Of a stretch of 64,000 bases of DNA, positions 14,724-23,713 are shown one piece after another. Below the pieces are notes generated by a model, which was not told the DNA's origin, did not search any database, and saw nothing but the letters and a program-made list of their open reading frames with translations. The number at the start of each line of letters is the position of its first letter. Positions within the stretch are counted from its first letter, which is position 1. Made by a program: the position numbers and the translations under genes. The DNA is taken from the IMG/VR virus record IMGVR_UViG_3300044631_000905, positions 1-64,000 of that record; one strand, 5' to 3'. Origin of the DNA: a virus.

Positions 14724-16907
14724 ATGGCAAGTCAAGTCTCGCCTGGTGTTGTTATTAAGGAGCGTGATTTATCCAATGCTGTAGTAACTGGAGCACTCGC
14801 TATTCGCGCTGCTTTTGCCACTACATTTCGCACTGGACCAGTAGGCAAAGTAATTAACGTCAATTCTGAAAGAGAATTAATTGACACCTTCGGAACACCA
14901 GCTGAGGCAAATGCTTCCGATTGGTTAGTGGGAGCAGAATTCCTACGTTACGGTGGACAATTAGCAGTTCTCCGCGCAGAAACAACCGTAAAGAACGCAA
15001 CTAAGAGTGGCACTGGAGTTCTAATCGCTGATAAAGAAGCTTTTGATGCTGGTGTTACAACAGAAAAATTCGCTGCTCGTTACGCAGGAACCGAAGGTAA
15101 TTACTATCGTGTAGTTATCGTTGATCGTGGTGCTGATTACAAAGTAGCAAAAGTAGGTCACGGTCTCTCGGTTGGTGGTACTTTCACAGATAACGCTGGT
15201 GTTACTCACGAAGTTTATGACGTTGTTGATAACGACAACTTCACAATCGTAAAGGGAAGCGCAGTACCAACATCAATTCCAACAGGAAAAATCCTAACAA
15301 CCAATTCGGTTAGCGGAACTGCTGCCACTGGATCTGCTTCATATACTAGCGTTGCTTACACAACTAACAGTGCTGCTGGAACAGGAGCAACATTCAATGT
15401 TTCTCGTGCTGGTGGAACTTACACAGTTACAGTTTCTGGTGGTGGATCTGGTTATGTTGCTGGAGATACTTTCACAATTCTTGGAACTGCTTTAGGTGGA
15501 ACTTCCCCAACAAACGACTTAACATTCAATGCTGCTACCGTTGTTACCGTAGCATCAACGGTTTCCGCATACACCAACTCAGATTGGAACGCAGAACTAA
15601 TTGGATCAACTGGTCTATCATTCAAGGCAATTGGTCCTCGTCCTGGTACTTCACCTTGGGCAGCAGAGCGTTATCTTTCATATGATGAAGTTCATGTTGC
15701 TGTAATTGACGAAAGAGATAATACTGTTGTTGAGCGTTTCCCATATCTTTCAAAGATCTCTGATGCTAAGTCACCAGAAGGAAATTCAACATACTGGAAG
15801 TCAGCAATCAATGAGTTTTCAAACTACATCTATGCTGGTCAAGAATTGACTTCTGCTGAAATCACAACTGCTGGTGAAAATCCTGGTGGAACTGCTGCTT
15901 CATACGCAGCAACTTCAGGTGCTCCAAAAGAATTGTCAAGAATTCTTCAAACTGCTGGCGGAACTCTATCAGGTGGTCTTGATGATTATGCTTACACTGC
16001 TGGAGAAATTCAAGCAGCATATGATACTTTCCTTGATACAGAAGAAACCCAAATTGACTTTGTTCTAATGGGTGGTTCAATGAGTAATGAAGTTGATACA
16101 ATTGCTAAGGCACAAGCAGTTGCTGCTGTCGCAAATAGCAGAAAAGATTGTGTCGCTTTCCTCTCACCATATGTTGGTAATCAGGTAGCTACTTCTGGAG
16201 GTGCTGCTATTACAGCATCTACCCAACTTTCAAATACCATCGCTTTCTTTGACAACATTGCTTCTAGCTCCTATGTTGTTTTAGATAGTGGTATCAAATA
16301 CACCTATGATCGTTTCAACGATAAGTATCGTTACATCGGTTGTAACGGTGATGTTGCTGGACTTTGTGTTTCAACCTCGGCAATTCTAGATGACTGGTTC
16401 TCACCAGCTGGTCTAAATCGTGGGGGTGTTCAAAATGTTGTGAAGCTTGCTTTCAATCCAAACAAAGCAGCAAGAGATGATCTCTACAGCAACAGAATTA
16501 ACCCAATCGTTTCACTTCCTGGTTCTGGTCCTGTTCTCTTTGGAGACAAGACTGGTCTTGCTTCACCTTCCGCATTTGATAGAATTAACGTTCGTCGTTT
16601 GTTCCTCAATGTTGAGAAGAGAGCAAAAGCACTTGCTGAAGGAGTACTCTTTGAGCAAAACGATAGCACCACTCGTTCAAACTTCACCGCTTCAATTTCT
16701 TCTTACTTAGCAGAAGTTCAAGCACGTAGAGGTGTCACTGACTTCCTTGTTGTTTGCGATGAAACAAACAATACCCCAGAAGTCATTGATAGAAATGAGT
16801 TTGTGGCTGAACTCTACCTCAAGCCAACCCGCTCAATCAACTATGTAACGGTTACCGTAACGGCAACCAGAACGGGCGTTTCCTTCTCGGAAGTCGTTGG
16901 TAGATAA
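14724..16907 (+). CDS. gp18: Tail sheath protein gp18 with inserted GSGY module
   Basis: 727 residues. The N-terminus ASQVSPGVVIKERDLSN and the C-terminal block (FDRINVRRLFLNVEKR, then NNTPEVIDRNEFVAELYLKP) are classic contractile sheath sequences. Residues about 194-280 form a Gly/Thr/Ser-rich segment (AGGTYTVTVSGGGSGY, TILGTALGG). It is closely similar to part of the protein encoded at 51825 and is probably a surface-exposed insertion. The sheath polymerises around the gp19 tube and contracts at infection. Confidence 0.94.
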   Translation: MASQVSPGVVIKERDLSNAVVTGALAIRAAFATTFRTGPVGKVINVNSERELIDTFGTPAEANASDWLVGAEFLRYGGQLAVLRAETTVKNATKSGTGVLIADKEAFDAGVTTEKFAARYAGTEGNYYRVVIVDRGADYKVAKVGHGLSVGGTFTDNAGVTHEVYDVVDNDNFTIVKGSAVPTSIPTGKILTTNSVSGTAATGSASYTSVAYTTNSAAGTGATFNVSRAGGTYTVTVSGGGSGYVAGDTFTILGTALGGTSPTNDLTFNAATVVTVASTVSAYTNSDWNAELIGSTGLSFKAIGPRPGTSPWAAERYLSYDEVHVAVIDERDNTVVERFPYLSKISDAKSPEGNSTYWKSAINEFSNYIYAGQELTSAEITTAGENPGGTAASYAATSGAPKELSRILQTAGGTLSGGLDDYAYTAGEIQAAYDTFLDTEETQIDFVLMGGSMSNEVDTIAKAQAVAAVANSRKDCVAFLSPYVGNQVATSGGAAITASTQLSNTIAFFDNIASSSYVVLDSGIKYTYDRFNDKYRYIGCNGDVAGLCVSTSAILDDWFSPAGLNRGGVQNVVKLAFNPNKAARDDLYSNRINPIVSLPGSGPVLFGDKTGLASPSAFDRINVRRLFLNVEKRAKALAEGVLFEQNDSTTRSNFTASISSYLAEVQARRGVTDFLVVCDETNNTPEVIDRNEFVAELYLKPTRSINYVTVTVTATRTGVSFSEVVGR

Positions 16908-16944
16908 TTAGTAGTATAAGAAAAAATCACAGAGGTAACCACTA

Positions 16945-17532
16945 ATGGCATCGTCAAACGTAAGTCAGTTCCTACAAACTATCGGTCAGGGCGTGAAGCC
17001 CAACATGTTCCTGATTGATGTTCAGTTTCCTGCCACGCTATCAAAGCAGTCAGAAGATCAAAATCTTACAAATCTACTTTGTAAGTCAGCAGCACTCCCA
17101 GGTTCAAACCTAGGTGTTATCGAAGTTCCTTTCCGTGGAAGAACAGTTAAGATCGCAGGTGATCGCACCTTTGATACTTGGACTGCCACCTTCTTCAACG
17201 ATAAGGACTTCAAACTACGCTCATTCTTTGAGCAGTGGGCAAATAGCATCAACACTCACGAGGGCAACACTGCTCCTCTCTTTACTCCAAACAATTCGTC
17301 TGGTTATATGGCTGACCTTGGAGTTAAGCAACTAGAGAAAGATGCTAGCGAAGAAGGTGCTATCTTGAGAACATACTCACTCAAGTATTGCTTCCCAACC
17401 AATGTTTCTCAAATTGATGTTGCTTATGATAGCAATGATCAAATTGAAGAATTCACAGTTGAGTTCCAATATTCGTACTTCACTGCCGAGGCAGGAACCA
17501 GACAGGGCGTATCTTCACTCCCAGTAGTCTGA
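16945..17532 (+). CDS. gp19: Tail tube protein gp19
   Basis: 195 residues. VSQFLQTIGQGVKPNMFLIDV, KSAALPGSNLGVIEVPFRGR and DRTFDTWTATFFND are conserved tube-protein motifs. It forms the inner tail tube through which DNA passes. It follows gp18 by 37 nt without its own late motif, so it is probably on the gp18 transcript, and AGAGG upstream serves as ribosome site. Confidence 0.94.
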   Translation: MASSNVSQFLQTIGQGVKPNMFLIDVQFPATLSKQSEDQNLTNLLCKSAALPGSNLGVIEVPFRGRTVKIAGDRTFDTWTATFFNDKDFKLRSFFEQWANSINTHEGNTAPLFTPNNSSGYMADLGVKQLEKDASEEGAILRTYSLKYCFPTNVSQIDVAYDSNDQIEEFTVEFQYSYFTAEAGTRQGVSSLPVV

Positions 17533-17538
17533 TAAATA
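17532..17538 (+). promoter_or_regulatory. Late promoter motif ATAAATA before gp20
   Basis: ATAAATA starts at the last base of the gp19 stop codon and lies 29 nt before the gp20 ATG. Confidence 0.55.
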
Positions 17539-17567
17539 GTTGGAAGCAGTAATTTGAATATCTAATC

Positions 17568-19277
17568 ATGAGTCAACTATTTGGCTTCCAAATTAATCGA
17601 AAGGAGGCACAGAAGGGTCAGTCCCCTGTGCCTCCTTCTGCTGACGAACCGATTGCGGTTGCGGCAGGTGGTTATTATGGAACATATGTAGAAACGGATA
17701 ATGCTTCTCAAGCTCGTAATGAGTTTGAGTTGATCCGTCGTTATCGTGACATGGCACTTCACCCAGAAGTTGATAGTGCTATTGATGAAGTTGTGAATGA
17801 ATTTGTAGTAAGTGATGCTAACGATAGTCCAGTAGAAATCAACTTAGATAATCTAGATGTTGGATCTGGAGTAAAAAATAAAATTAGAAATGAATTTGAT
17901 TATATCAAAAGACTTTTAAATTTTGATAATCGCGCACATGAGATTGTGCGTAACTGGTATATTGATGGTAGAGTATTCTACCACAAAGTAATTGATCTAG
18001 ACAACCCAAAGAAAGGTATTACGGAACTTCGTTATATTGATCCGATGAAGATCAAGAAGGTTCGTCAAAAGATTGATGATAAACCAAAAGATTCTCTTGC
18101 TCGTGCTGCCATCAAAGGAACAGCACTTGAGTATGAGTACGGAACATTTGTAGATTATTATTTGTTCAATCCAAAAGGTTTCTATCAAGGTGGTGTCCTA
18201 GGACCAATTGGTGACATGTCACTTTCACAAGGAGTGAAGATGGCAGTTGATAGCGTCACCTTTATTCCTTCTGGACTACAAGATCTCAATAAGCGTATGA
18301 CGCTGAGCTTCCTCCATAAGGCAATCAAATCTCTCAATCAGCTGAGAATGATTGAAGATAGTTTGGTAATCTACAGATTGTCACGCGCACCAGAACGTAG
18401 AATTTTTTATATTGATGTAGGCAATCTTCCAAAGGTAAAAGCAGAGCAATACCTCCGCGATGTAATGTCTCGTTACAGAAATAAACTTGTATATGATTCT
18501 TCAACTGGAGAGATGCGTGATGATAAAAAGCATATGTCTATGCTTGAAGATTTCTGGTTACCTCGTCGTGAAGGCGGTAGAGGAACTGAGATCACTACAC
18601 TCCCAGGCGGTCAAAACCTTGGCGAACTCAAGGACGTTGAGTATTTCAAAAAGAAACTTTACAACTCACTAAACCTACCACCTTCCCGCCTTACGGATGA
18701 CAACAAAGGGTTTAATCTTGGTAAGACCACAGAGGTTCTCAGGGATGAACTCAAATTTGCTAAGTTCATCGGTCGTCTCCGCAAGCGTTTCAGCGAACTA
18801 TTCCAGGATATTCTCAAGACACAACTAATTCTCAAGGGTATCATCTCACCAGAAGATTGGGATGATATGAAAGAGCATATCCAATACGACTTCTTATTTG
18901 ATAATCATTTCAACGAACTGAAAGAAATTGAAATGATGACACAGCGTATTGCTATTGTCACACAGATGGATCCTTTTGCTGGCAAATACTTCTCTGTTGA
19001 ATATATCCGTAAGCATATCCTCAATCAAACTGAAAAAGAATTCAAGGAAATTGATAAGCAGATGAAGGGAGAGATCGCATCTGGTCTTGCGATTGATCCA
19101 GCACAGACAAATATGCTGGATACTATGTCACAGCAAAACACAGCATTTAGTCCAGAAATTTCAAATATTCAGGCACAAGATAGTGCTGCTAGAGAGCAAG
19201 AAGCTGCGGACGCAAATCTAGATCGAGAGATGGAAAAGATGAAGGCGCAACCTAAACCTACGCCAAAGTCTAAATAA
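17568..19277 (+). CDS. gp20: Portal protein gp20
   Basis: 569 residues. Contains conserved portal sequences: NEFELIRRYRDMALHPEVDSAIDE, RYIDPMKIKKVRQ, LEDFWLPRREGGRGTEI and LPPSRLTDDNKGFNLGKTTEV. The dodecameric portal sits at the capsid vertex, nucleates prohead assembly and binds the terminase. The C-terminal tail is Gln/Glu/Lys-rich and probably disordered. A late motif for the next gene overlaps its end. Confidence 0.95.
   Translation: MSQLFGFQINRKEAQKGQSPVPPSADEPIAVAAGGYYGTYVETDNASQARNEFELIRRYRDMALHPEVDSAIDEVVNEFVVSDANDSPVEINLDNLDVGSGVKNKIRNEFDYIKRLLNFDNRAHEIVRNWYIDGRVFYHKVIDLDNPKKGITELRYIDPMKIKKVRQKIDDKPKDSLARAAIKGTALEYEYGTFVDYYLFNPKGFYQGGVLGPIGDMSLSQGVKMAVDSVTFIPSGLQDLNKRMTLSFLHKAIKSLNQLRMIEDSLVIYRLSRAPERRIFYIDVGNLPKVKAEQYLRDVMSRYRNKLVYDSSTGEMRDDKKHMSMLEDFWLPRREGGRGTEITTLPGGQNLGELKDVEYFKKKLYNSLNLPPSRLTDDNKGFNLGKTTEVLRDELKFAKFIGRLRKRFSELFQDILKTQLILKGIISPEDWDDMKEHIQYDFLFDNHFNELKEIEMMTQRIAIVTQMDPFAGKYFSVEYIRKHILNQTEKEFKEIDKQMKGEIASGLAIDPAQTNMLDTMSQQNTAFSPEISNIQAQDSAAREQEAADANLDREMEKMKAQPKPTPKSK
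19270..19276 (+). promoter_or_regulatory. Late promoter motif CTAAATA
   Basis: CTAAATA overlaps the gp20 stop and lies 20 nt before the ATG at 19297. Confidence 0.5.
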
Positions 19278-19296
19278 AATATATTGTTATCTTATC

Positions 19297-19506
19297 ATGA
19301 CTGAAACTAATAACGAAATGGGTGCCGTTGATATTGTTGGCAAGATCAGCGATAACGACAGAGCATCTGCGATTGACGCAATCCACGACATGCTATTTGC
19401 TAAAGCATCTGATGCTATGGCGCAATATAAGCAAGTAGTGGCAAACACATTCTTTGACGAACCAACCGAAACCGAAACCGATGAAACTGATAACGGAACA
19501 GATTGA
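19297..19506 (+). CDS. Small acidic prohead core-type protein
   Basis: 69 residues, acidic, with an amphipathic helix (DRASAIDAIHDMLFAKASDAMAQ) and a Thr/Glu/Asp tail. It sits between the portal and the prohead protease, where T4 has gp67/gp68, so a prohead core role is inferred from position and charge rather than from clear similarity. It overlaps gp21 by 26 nt. Confidence 0.62.
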   Translation: MTETNNEMGAVDIVGKISDNDRASAIDAIHDMLFAKASDAMAQYKQVVANTFFDEPTETETDETDNGTD

Positions 19507-20125
19507 GGACGTAAAAGTTCTCACAGAAGAAAAGAACGGAAAGAAACTTCTTTATATTGAAGGAGTTTTTCTTCAGTCTGAACTCAAGAACCGCAACGGT
19601 CGTATGTATCCTTTCGATGTTCTCAACCGCGAGGTTCAGAGATACAACGAAGAATATGTAAAGTCAAAGAGAGCTCTTGGAGAACTAGGACACCCAGACG
19701 GTCCTACTATCAATCTTGATAGAGTGTCACATAGAATTGTTGAACTCCGCGCAGAAGGACACAACTTCTATGGCAAGGCACAAATTCTAGATACTCCCAT
19801 GGGACAGATTGCTAAGTCACTTCTTGGTGAAGGAGTACAACTTGGTGTTTCTTCTCGTGGCATGGGAAGTATTGACAAGAGAGAGGATATCTCGATTGTC
19901 CGCGATGACTTCTTCCTAACCACCGCTGCTGATATTGTAGCAGATCCTTCCGCACCAGATGCTTTTGTAAATGGCATCATGGAAGGAAAAGAGTGGATTT
20001 GGGACAACGGAATTCTAAAGGAAGCGAAAGTAGATAAATATCGCAAGTATATTGATGAGGCAACTCGTCAAAATATGGAAGCGAGAACGCTCAAAGTGTT
20101 TGAGCATTTTCTCTCAAATCTTTGA
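19481..20125 (+). CDS. gp21: Prohead maturation protease gp21
   Basis: The start is ATG 19481; the upstream in-frame ATG at 19454 lies in the acidic tail of the previous gene and is unlikely. The 214-residue product has GVFLQSELKNRNGRMYP, the histidine region LGELGHPDGPTINLDRVSH and the serine region GVSSRGMGSI, as in herpesvirus-type assemblin fold proteases. It cleaves scaffold and capsid precursors during maturation. Confidence 0.93.
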   Translation: MKLITEQIEDVKVLTEEKNGKKLLYIEGVFLQSELKNRNGRMYPFDVLNREVQRYNEEYVKSKRALGELGHPDGPTINLDRVSHRIVELRAEGHNFYGKAQILDTPMGQIAKSLLGEGVQLGVSSRGMGSIDKREDISIVRDDFFLTTAADIVADPSAPDAFVNGIMEGKEWIWDNGILKEAKVDKYRKYIDEATRQNMEARTLKVFEHFLSNL

Positions 20126-20129
20126 TTTC

Positions 20130-20136
20130 ATAAATA
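20130..20136 (+). promoter_or_regulatory. Late promoter motif ATAAATA before gp22
   Basis: ATAAATA lies 40 nt before the gp22 ATG, just after the gp21 stop. Confidence 0.5.
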
Positions 20137-20176
20137 AACTTAGAATAATTATACGGAAATTACGAGGTAAACTCAA

Positions 20177-21337
20177 ATGTCAGATATGCTAAACGAAAAG
20201 TTTGAAGAGTTCGTTACCGAGCAAAAGGTGATTCTTGAAGCTGGCGATCCTATGCCAACTGTTCAAGCTTCTGTAATTCCTGGCTCTGGAAGCGACCCTT
20301 CACAGGTTTCTGACGTTCAGACTGCGAAGGCTGGCGGCAAAGATCCTGCTCCTACCGTCCAACCTTCTGTTGCGATCGGTCAATCAGCTCCTGCTGATCT
20401 AGGCGGTTCAACCTCCGCGCCTCTTCATTCTAATGACGAAGATGGTGAAGAGAACCCAGGTGCGAAAGCAGCAGCACCTATCTCGCAAATTTCTGGTGAT
20501 CCTCAGTTCGCAGCAAAGAAAGATGCTGGCGATCAAGGAACTCAACCAACAGTAAATGTTGCCGCAGCATACGGCATCACTAAGATGGGCGGAAATGTCA
20601 CTTATCCAATTAAAGCTGGATTTGAAATTGACATGACCGACGACGTAAATGCTCTCCTTGAGGGCACCGAACTCTCAGAAGAGTTTGCTGAGAAAGCAAA
20701 GACAATCTTTGAAGCAGCAGTAACAGCAAAACTCAACTCAGAGTATGACAAGCTTGTAGAGCACTTTGCCAACGAACTAGATAAGCAAGTTGAAGCAATC
20801 AAGAACGAACTTGCTGAAGAAGTTAATGGCACCGTGACCTACGCCATCGGTCAATGGATGGAAGAGAACCAAGTAGCTATTGACCGTGGTATCAGAAATG
20901 AGATTACCGAAGACTTCATCGCAGGTCTTAAGGGTCTCTTTGAAGAGCACTACATTTCGATCCCCGACGACAAGGTTGATGTGGTCGAAGGTATGGCTGA
21001 ATCAATTCGTGAAATGGAAGAGCGCCTCGACGAACAGGTTAAGGCTAATGTGAAACTACAAAATCGTCTGAATGAGACTGCCAAAATCAACATTCTGAAC
21101 ACTGTTTCGGAAGGACTAGCAGATACTCAGAAAGAAAAACTAGCAGCACTTGCTGAAGGTCTAGAGTTTGTCTCAGAAGAGTCATTCGCCGCGAAGGTAA
21201 AAACCATCAAGGAGTCTTACTTTAAAGAGTCAATCGCTACCCCAGTAGAGACTGTAGATGAAACTCCAGTAGAGGGTCAGGAAGTATCACCAGCAATGGC
21301 AGCATACCTCCAAGCACTCAACCGCTGGGGTAACTGA
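20177..21337 (+). CDS. gp22: Prohead core scaffold gp22
   Basis: 386 residues. The N-terminal third is Ala/Pro/Ser/Gly-rich and probably disordered, followed by a long charged helical part (EFAEKAKTIFEAAV..., EEVNGTVTYAIGQWMEENQVAID, IREMEERLDEQV). This architecture and the gp21-gp22-gp23 order identify the scaffold. It is degraded by gp21 after assembly. It ends 38 nt before gp23. Confidence 0.9.
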   Translation: MSDMLNEKFEEFVTEQKVILEAGDPMPTVQASVIPGSGSDPSQVSDVQTAKAGGKDPAPTVQPSVAIGQSAPADLGGSTSAPLHSNDEDGEENPGAKAAAPISQISGDPQFAAKKDAGDQGTQPTVNVAAAYGITKMGGNVTYPIKAGFEIDMTDDVNALLEGTELSEEFAEKAKTIFEAAVTAKLNSEYDKLVEHFANELDKQVEAIKNELAEEVNGTVTYAIGQWMEENQVAIDRGIRNEITEDFIAGLKGLFEEHYISIPDDKVDVVEGMAESIREMEERLDEQVKANVKLQNRLNETAKINILNTVSEGLADTQKEKLAALAEGLEFVSEESFAAKVKTIKESYFKESIATPVETVDETPVEGQEVSPAMAAYLQALNRWGN

Positions 21338-21375
21338 TAATTCGTTAACACCTATTTTTCAAACGGAGCAAACAA

Positions 21376-22803
21376 ATGTTTAACGCACAAGCTCTAACCG
21401 AAAAGTGGTCACCTGTTCTAGGTCATGAAGGCGCTGGCGCTATCAAGGACAATTATAGAAAGGCTGTTACCGCTGTTCTGTTAGAAAACACAGAAAAGGC
21501 ACTACGCGAAGAGCGTGGTATGATCAACGAAGCATCCAACACAGTTGGTGCTATTGGTTCCAACGCACTTTCGGGTAGCGCACTAGGAACCCAAACTGGT
21601 GGTCTCGCAGGTTTCGATCCTGTTATGATCTCCCTAATCCGCAGAGCAATGCCTAACCTCGTTGCTTATGACATCTGCGGTGTTCAACCAATGAGCGGTC
21701 CTACTGGACTAATCTTTGCGATGAAGTATCACTATCAAGAAAATGGTTCAGCTCTTCGTGCTGGTCCAGAAGCTCTCTACAACGAGCCTGATAGCAACTT
21801 CTCTGCTTCTTCAACTGGTGCTGGTGTATATAACCAGACCAACGCTGCTGGTGGCGATGACACCCACCCAAGAGGCGATGGTGGCACTACTGATGCTAAC
21901 CCTGGTCTCCTAAATGACAGCGGCACTTATGAGCGCGGTTCAACTGCTATTCCTCGTGAGACTGCTGAAATTCTAGGTTCAGGCGCTGGTGCTCTCTTCA
22001 ACGAAATGAGCTTCAGCATCGAGAAGACTTCGGTACAAGCACGTACCAGAGCACTCAAGGCTGAGTACACTCTAGAACTCGCACAAGACCTTAAGGCAAT
22101 CCACGGTCTTGATGCTGAGCAGGAACTTGCTAACCTACTCTCCAGCGAAATCCTTGCTGAGATCAACCGTGAAGTTGTAAGAACCGTTTATACCGTTGCT
22201 AAGCCTGGTGCTCAGAACAACGTTGCTAACGCTGGTATCTTCGACCTCGACGTTGACTCAAACGGTCGCTGGTCAGTTGAGAAGTTCAAGGGTCTCATGT
22301 TCCAAGTTGAGCGCGATGCTAACGCTATTGCTCAGCAAACCCGTCGTGGTAAGGGCAACTTCATCATCACTTCTGCTGATGTTGCTTCTGCTCTCGCTAT
22401 GAGCGGCACCCTTGATTATTCTTCAGGTCTATCAGGCGCTGGTGGTCCTTCCATCGGTGAAGTTGATGACACTGGCAACCTCCTAGTAGGAACCATGAAC
22501 GGTCGTATCAAGGTCTATGTTGATCCTTATTCGGCAAACGTTTCCAGCAACCACTACTACGTTGTTGGTTATAAGGGTTCTTCACCATATGACGCAGGAC
22601 TATTCTACTGCCCATATGTTCCCCTCCAGATGCTACGCAGCATTGATCCTAACACCTTCCAACCTAAGATTGGCTTTAAGACCCGTTACGGAATGGTTGC
22701 TAACCCATTTGTCACCCAGTCAAATGGAACCCCAGATGCTGAGACCCTCACAGCAAACCGCAACCAGTACTACAGAAGAGTACTTGTTAAGAACCTCATG
22801 TGA
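21376..22803 (+). CDS. gp23: Major capsid protein gp23
   Basis: 475 residues, HK97-fold T4 type. The N-terminus (NAQALTEKWSPVLGHEGAGAI) is the conserved delta-domain start. Later blocks include MPNLVAYDICGVQPMSGPTGL, KAEYTLELAQDLKAIHGLDAE and the C-terminal FQPKIGFKTRYGMVANPF. gp21 would remove the N-terminal part. Codon use is optimised (GCT, AAC, CTC) as expected for the most abundant protein. A strong terminator follows. Confidence 0.96.
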   Translation: MFNAQALTEKWSPVLGHEGAGAIKDNYRKAVTAVLLENTEKALREERGMINEASNTVGAIGSNALSGSALGTQTGGLAGFDPVMISLIRRAMPNLVAYDICGVQPMSGPTGLIFAMKYHYQENGSALRAGPEALYNEPDSNFSASSTGAGVYNQTNAAGGDDTHPRGDGGTTDANPGLLNDSGTYERGSTAIPRETAEILGSGAGALFNEMSFSIEKTSVQARTRALKAEYTLELAQDLKAIHGLDAEQELANLLSSEILAEINREVVRTVYTVAKPGAQNNVANAGIFDLDVDSNGRWSVEKFKGLMFQVERDANAIAQQTRRGKGNFIITSADVASALAMSGTLDYSSGLSGAGGPSIGEVDDTGNLLVGTMNGRIKVYVDPYSANVSSNHYYVVGYKGSSPYDAGLFYCPYVPLQMLRSIDPNTFQPKIGFKTRYGMVANPFVTQSNGTPDAETLTANRNQYYRRVLVKNLM

Positions 22804-22824
22804 TCCATTCACAATTCAACACAC

Positions 22825-22851
22825 AGGGGACCCGAAAGGGTCCTTTTTTTT
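22825..22851 (+). terminator. Terminator after gp23
   Basis: GGACCC, GAAA tetraloop, GGGTCC (22828-22843) followed by a run of T. The stem can be extended by G-T and A-T pairs. Confidence 0.9.
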
Positions 22852-22865
22852 GTAAATAGTAAATA
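22852..22865 (+). promoter_or_regulatory. Tandem late promoter motifs GTAAATA x2
   Basis: Two GTAAATA copies (22852-22858 and 22859-22865) follow the gp23 terminator directly and precede ATG 22882 by 16-23 nt. They could restart late transcription for the small-gene chain. Confidence 0.45.
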
Positions 22866-22881
22866 GCATTTTTGTTACGTT

Positions 22882-23046
22882 ATGCCAAGAGGAATGATGA
22901 GTAAGGTTGACATGCTCGCAAGAGTATATAAAATGAAGACAGCATTACATGATGGTATTTTTGCTGATAGAGGTAAGGATTGGAATGATGGTGCTAATTA
23001 CACTTTAGATAGAATTTTAGACATTCTAAACGAATATCACAAATGA
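22882..23046 (+). CDS. Small conserved cyanophage protein (54 aa)
   Basis: 54 codons, MPRGMMSKVDMLARVYKMKT..., with a helical basic N-terminal half and an acidic C-terminal half (NYTLDRILDILNEYHK). Similar short proteins occur after gp23 in cyanomyoviruses. It is coupled to the next gene by ATGA. Function unknown. Confidence 0.65.
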   Translation: MPRGMMSKVDMLARVYKMKTALHDGIFADRGKDWNDGANYTLDRILDILNEYHK

Positions 23047-23228
23047 ATCAATCTTCTATTATATTACTATTATGCTTGTCACCGTTAGCGGTGATCTTTT
23101 TAGTTATGAAGGTAGCACTTTGGATAGGAGAAACAGCATCATTTGCGGCAAAAACTAAAGAGTTAGAAAAAATGCAGCATGGTCCATATATTGTCTGGGA
23201 TGAAGAGGAGGAAGATGAATGGTCTTAG
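23043..23228 (+). CDS. Small membrane protein with acidic tail
   Basis: 61 residues. The membrane segment (SIILLLCLSPLAVIFLVMKVALWI, residues about 4-28) is followed by a cytoplasmic tail ending in WDEEEEDEWS. ATGA coupling upstream and a 10-nt overlap downstream. Function unknown. Confidence 0.6.
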   Translation: MNQSSIILLLCLSPLAVIFLVMKVALWIGETASFAAKTKELEKMQHGPYIVWDEEEEDEWS

Positions 23229-23389
23229 ATGATTTGTATAGAAGAGTAGCAAGAGCAAAAATAAACATCTTGATGGAAGAACCATGCCCAATGTATGAAC
23301 CAGAATGGGAAAACAATTATGGCACATCGTATGAAAAAATTATCACCAGAAAAACTAGTAACACAGAAAGAATGTCAGGAGATGATTGA
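23219..23389 (+). CDS. Small protein of unknown function (56 aa)
   Basis: A 56-codon frame from ATG 23219 to TGA 23389. The N-terminus (MVLDDLYRRVARAKINILMEEPCPMYEPEWENNYG) resembles a short helical peptide. The last third is read in an alternative frame to the next gene, so only the first part may be under selection. The overlap chain on both sides is the main support. Confidence 0.5.
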   Translation: MVLDDLYRRVARAKINILMEEPCPMYEPEWENNYGTSYEKIITRKTSNTERMSGDD

Positions 23390-23537
23390 TGCTGCTATAC
23401 GACAGCACAATCGAAATGCTTCCATTATTTCTATGTGCGTTGGTTGGGTGGTTCTTGCTTTATTTGCTGAAGGACTTCTAAGACTTATTGGCGTCATTCC
23501 CCCACTACTACCATGGCTCAACATTACCCTGAAATAA
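23319..23537 (+). CDS. Small membrane protein
   Basis: 72 residues from ATG 23319 (alternatives 23295 and 23331). Lys/Glu-rich N-terminal part (HRMKKLSPEKLVTQKECQEMIDAAIRQ), then one membrane segment (SIISMCVGWVVLALFAEGLL). It overlaps the previous frame by 71 nt, an unusually long overlap. Function unknown. Confidence 0.6.
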   Translation: MAHRMKKLSPEKLVTQKECQEMIDAAIRQHNRNASIISMCVGWVVLALFAEGLLRLIGVIPPLLPWLNITLK

Positions 23538-23692
23538 TAGGAATAGTTTTGTTGTTAGTGTTTGCTTCAACTATGTTCTATCAAGGAACATGTATCCTCA
23601 AAGGAAAACGCGGATATTCTTTGAGAGATTATATGAAGCAGGAAAGCACTAACATGCGTCACAGAATAGAAGAACTACTCAAGGATAAATAA
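23513..23692 (+). CDS. Small membrane protein (59 aa)
   Basis: 59 codons: one membrane segment (EIIGIVLLLVFASTMFYQG) followed by a basic tail (KGKRGYSLRDYMKQE...). It overlaps the previous gene by 25 nt and carries a late motif at its end. Function unknown. Confidence 0.6.
   Translation: MAQHYPEIIGIVLLLVFASTMFYQGTCILKGKRGYSLRDYMKQESTNMRHRIEELLKDK
23685..23691 (+). promoter_or_regulatory. Late promoter motif ATAAATA before gp3
   Basis: ATAAATA overlaps the upstream stop and lies 22 nt before the ATG at 23714. Confidence 0.5.
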
Positions 23693-23713
23693 CTAGTAGC
23701 TTGGGAAGTTGAC

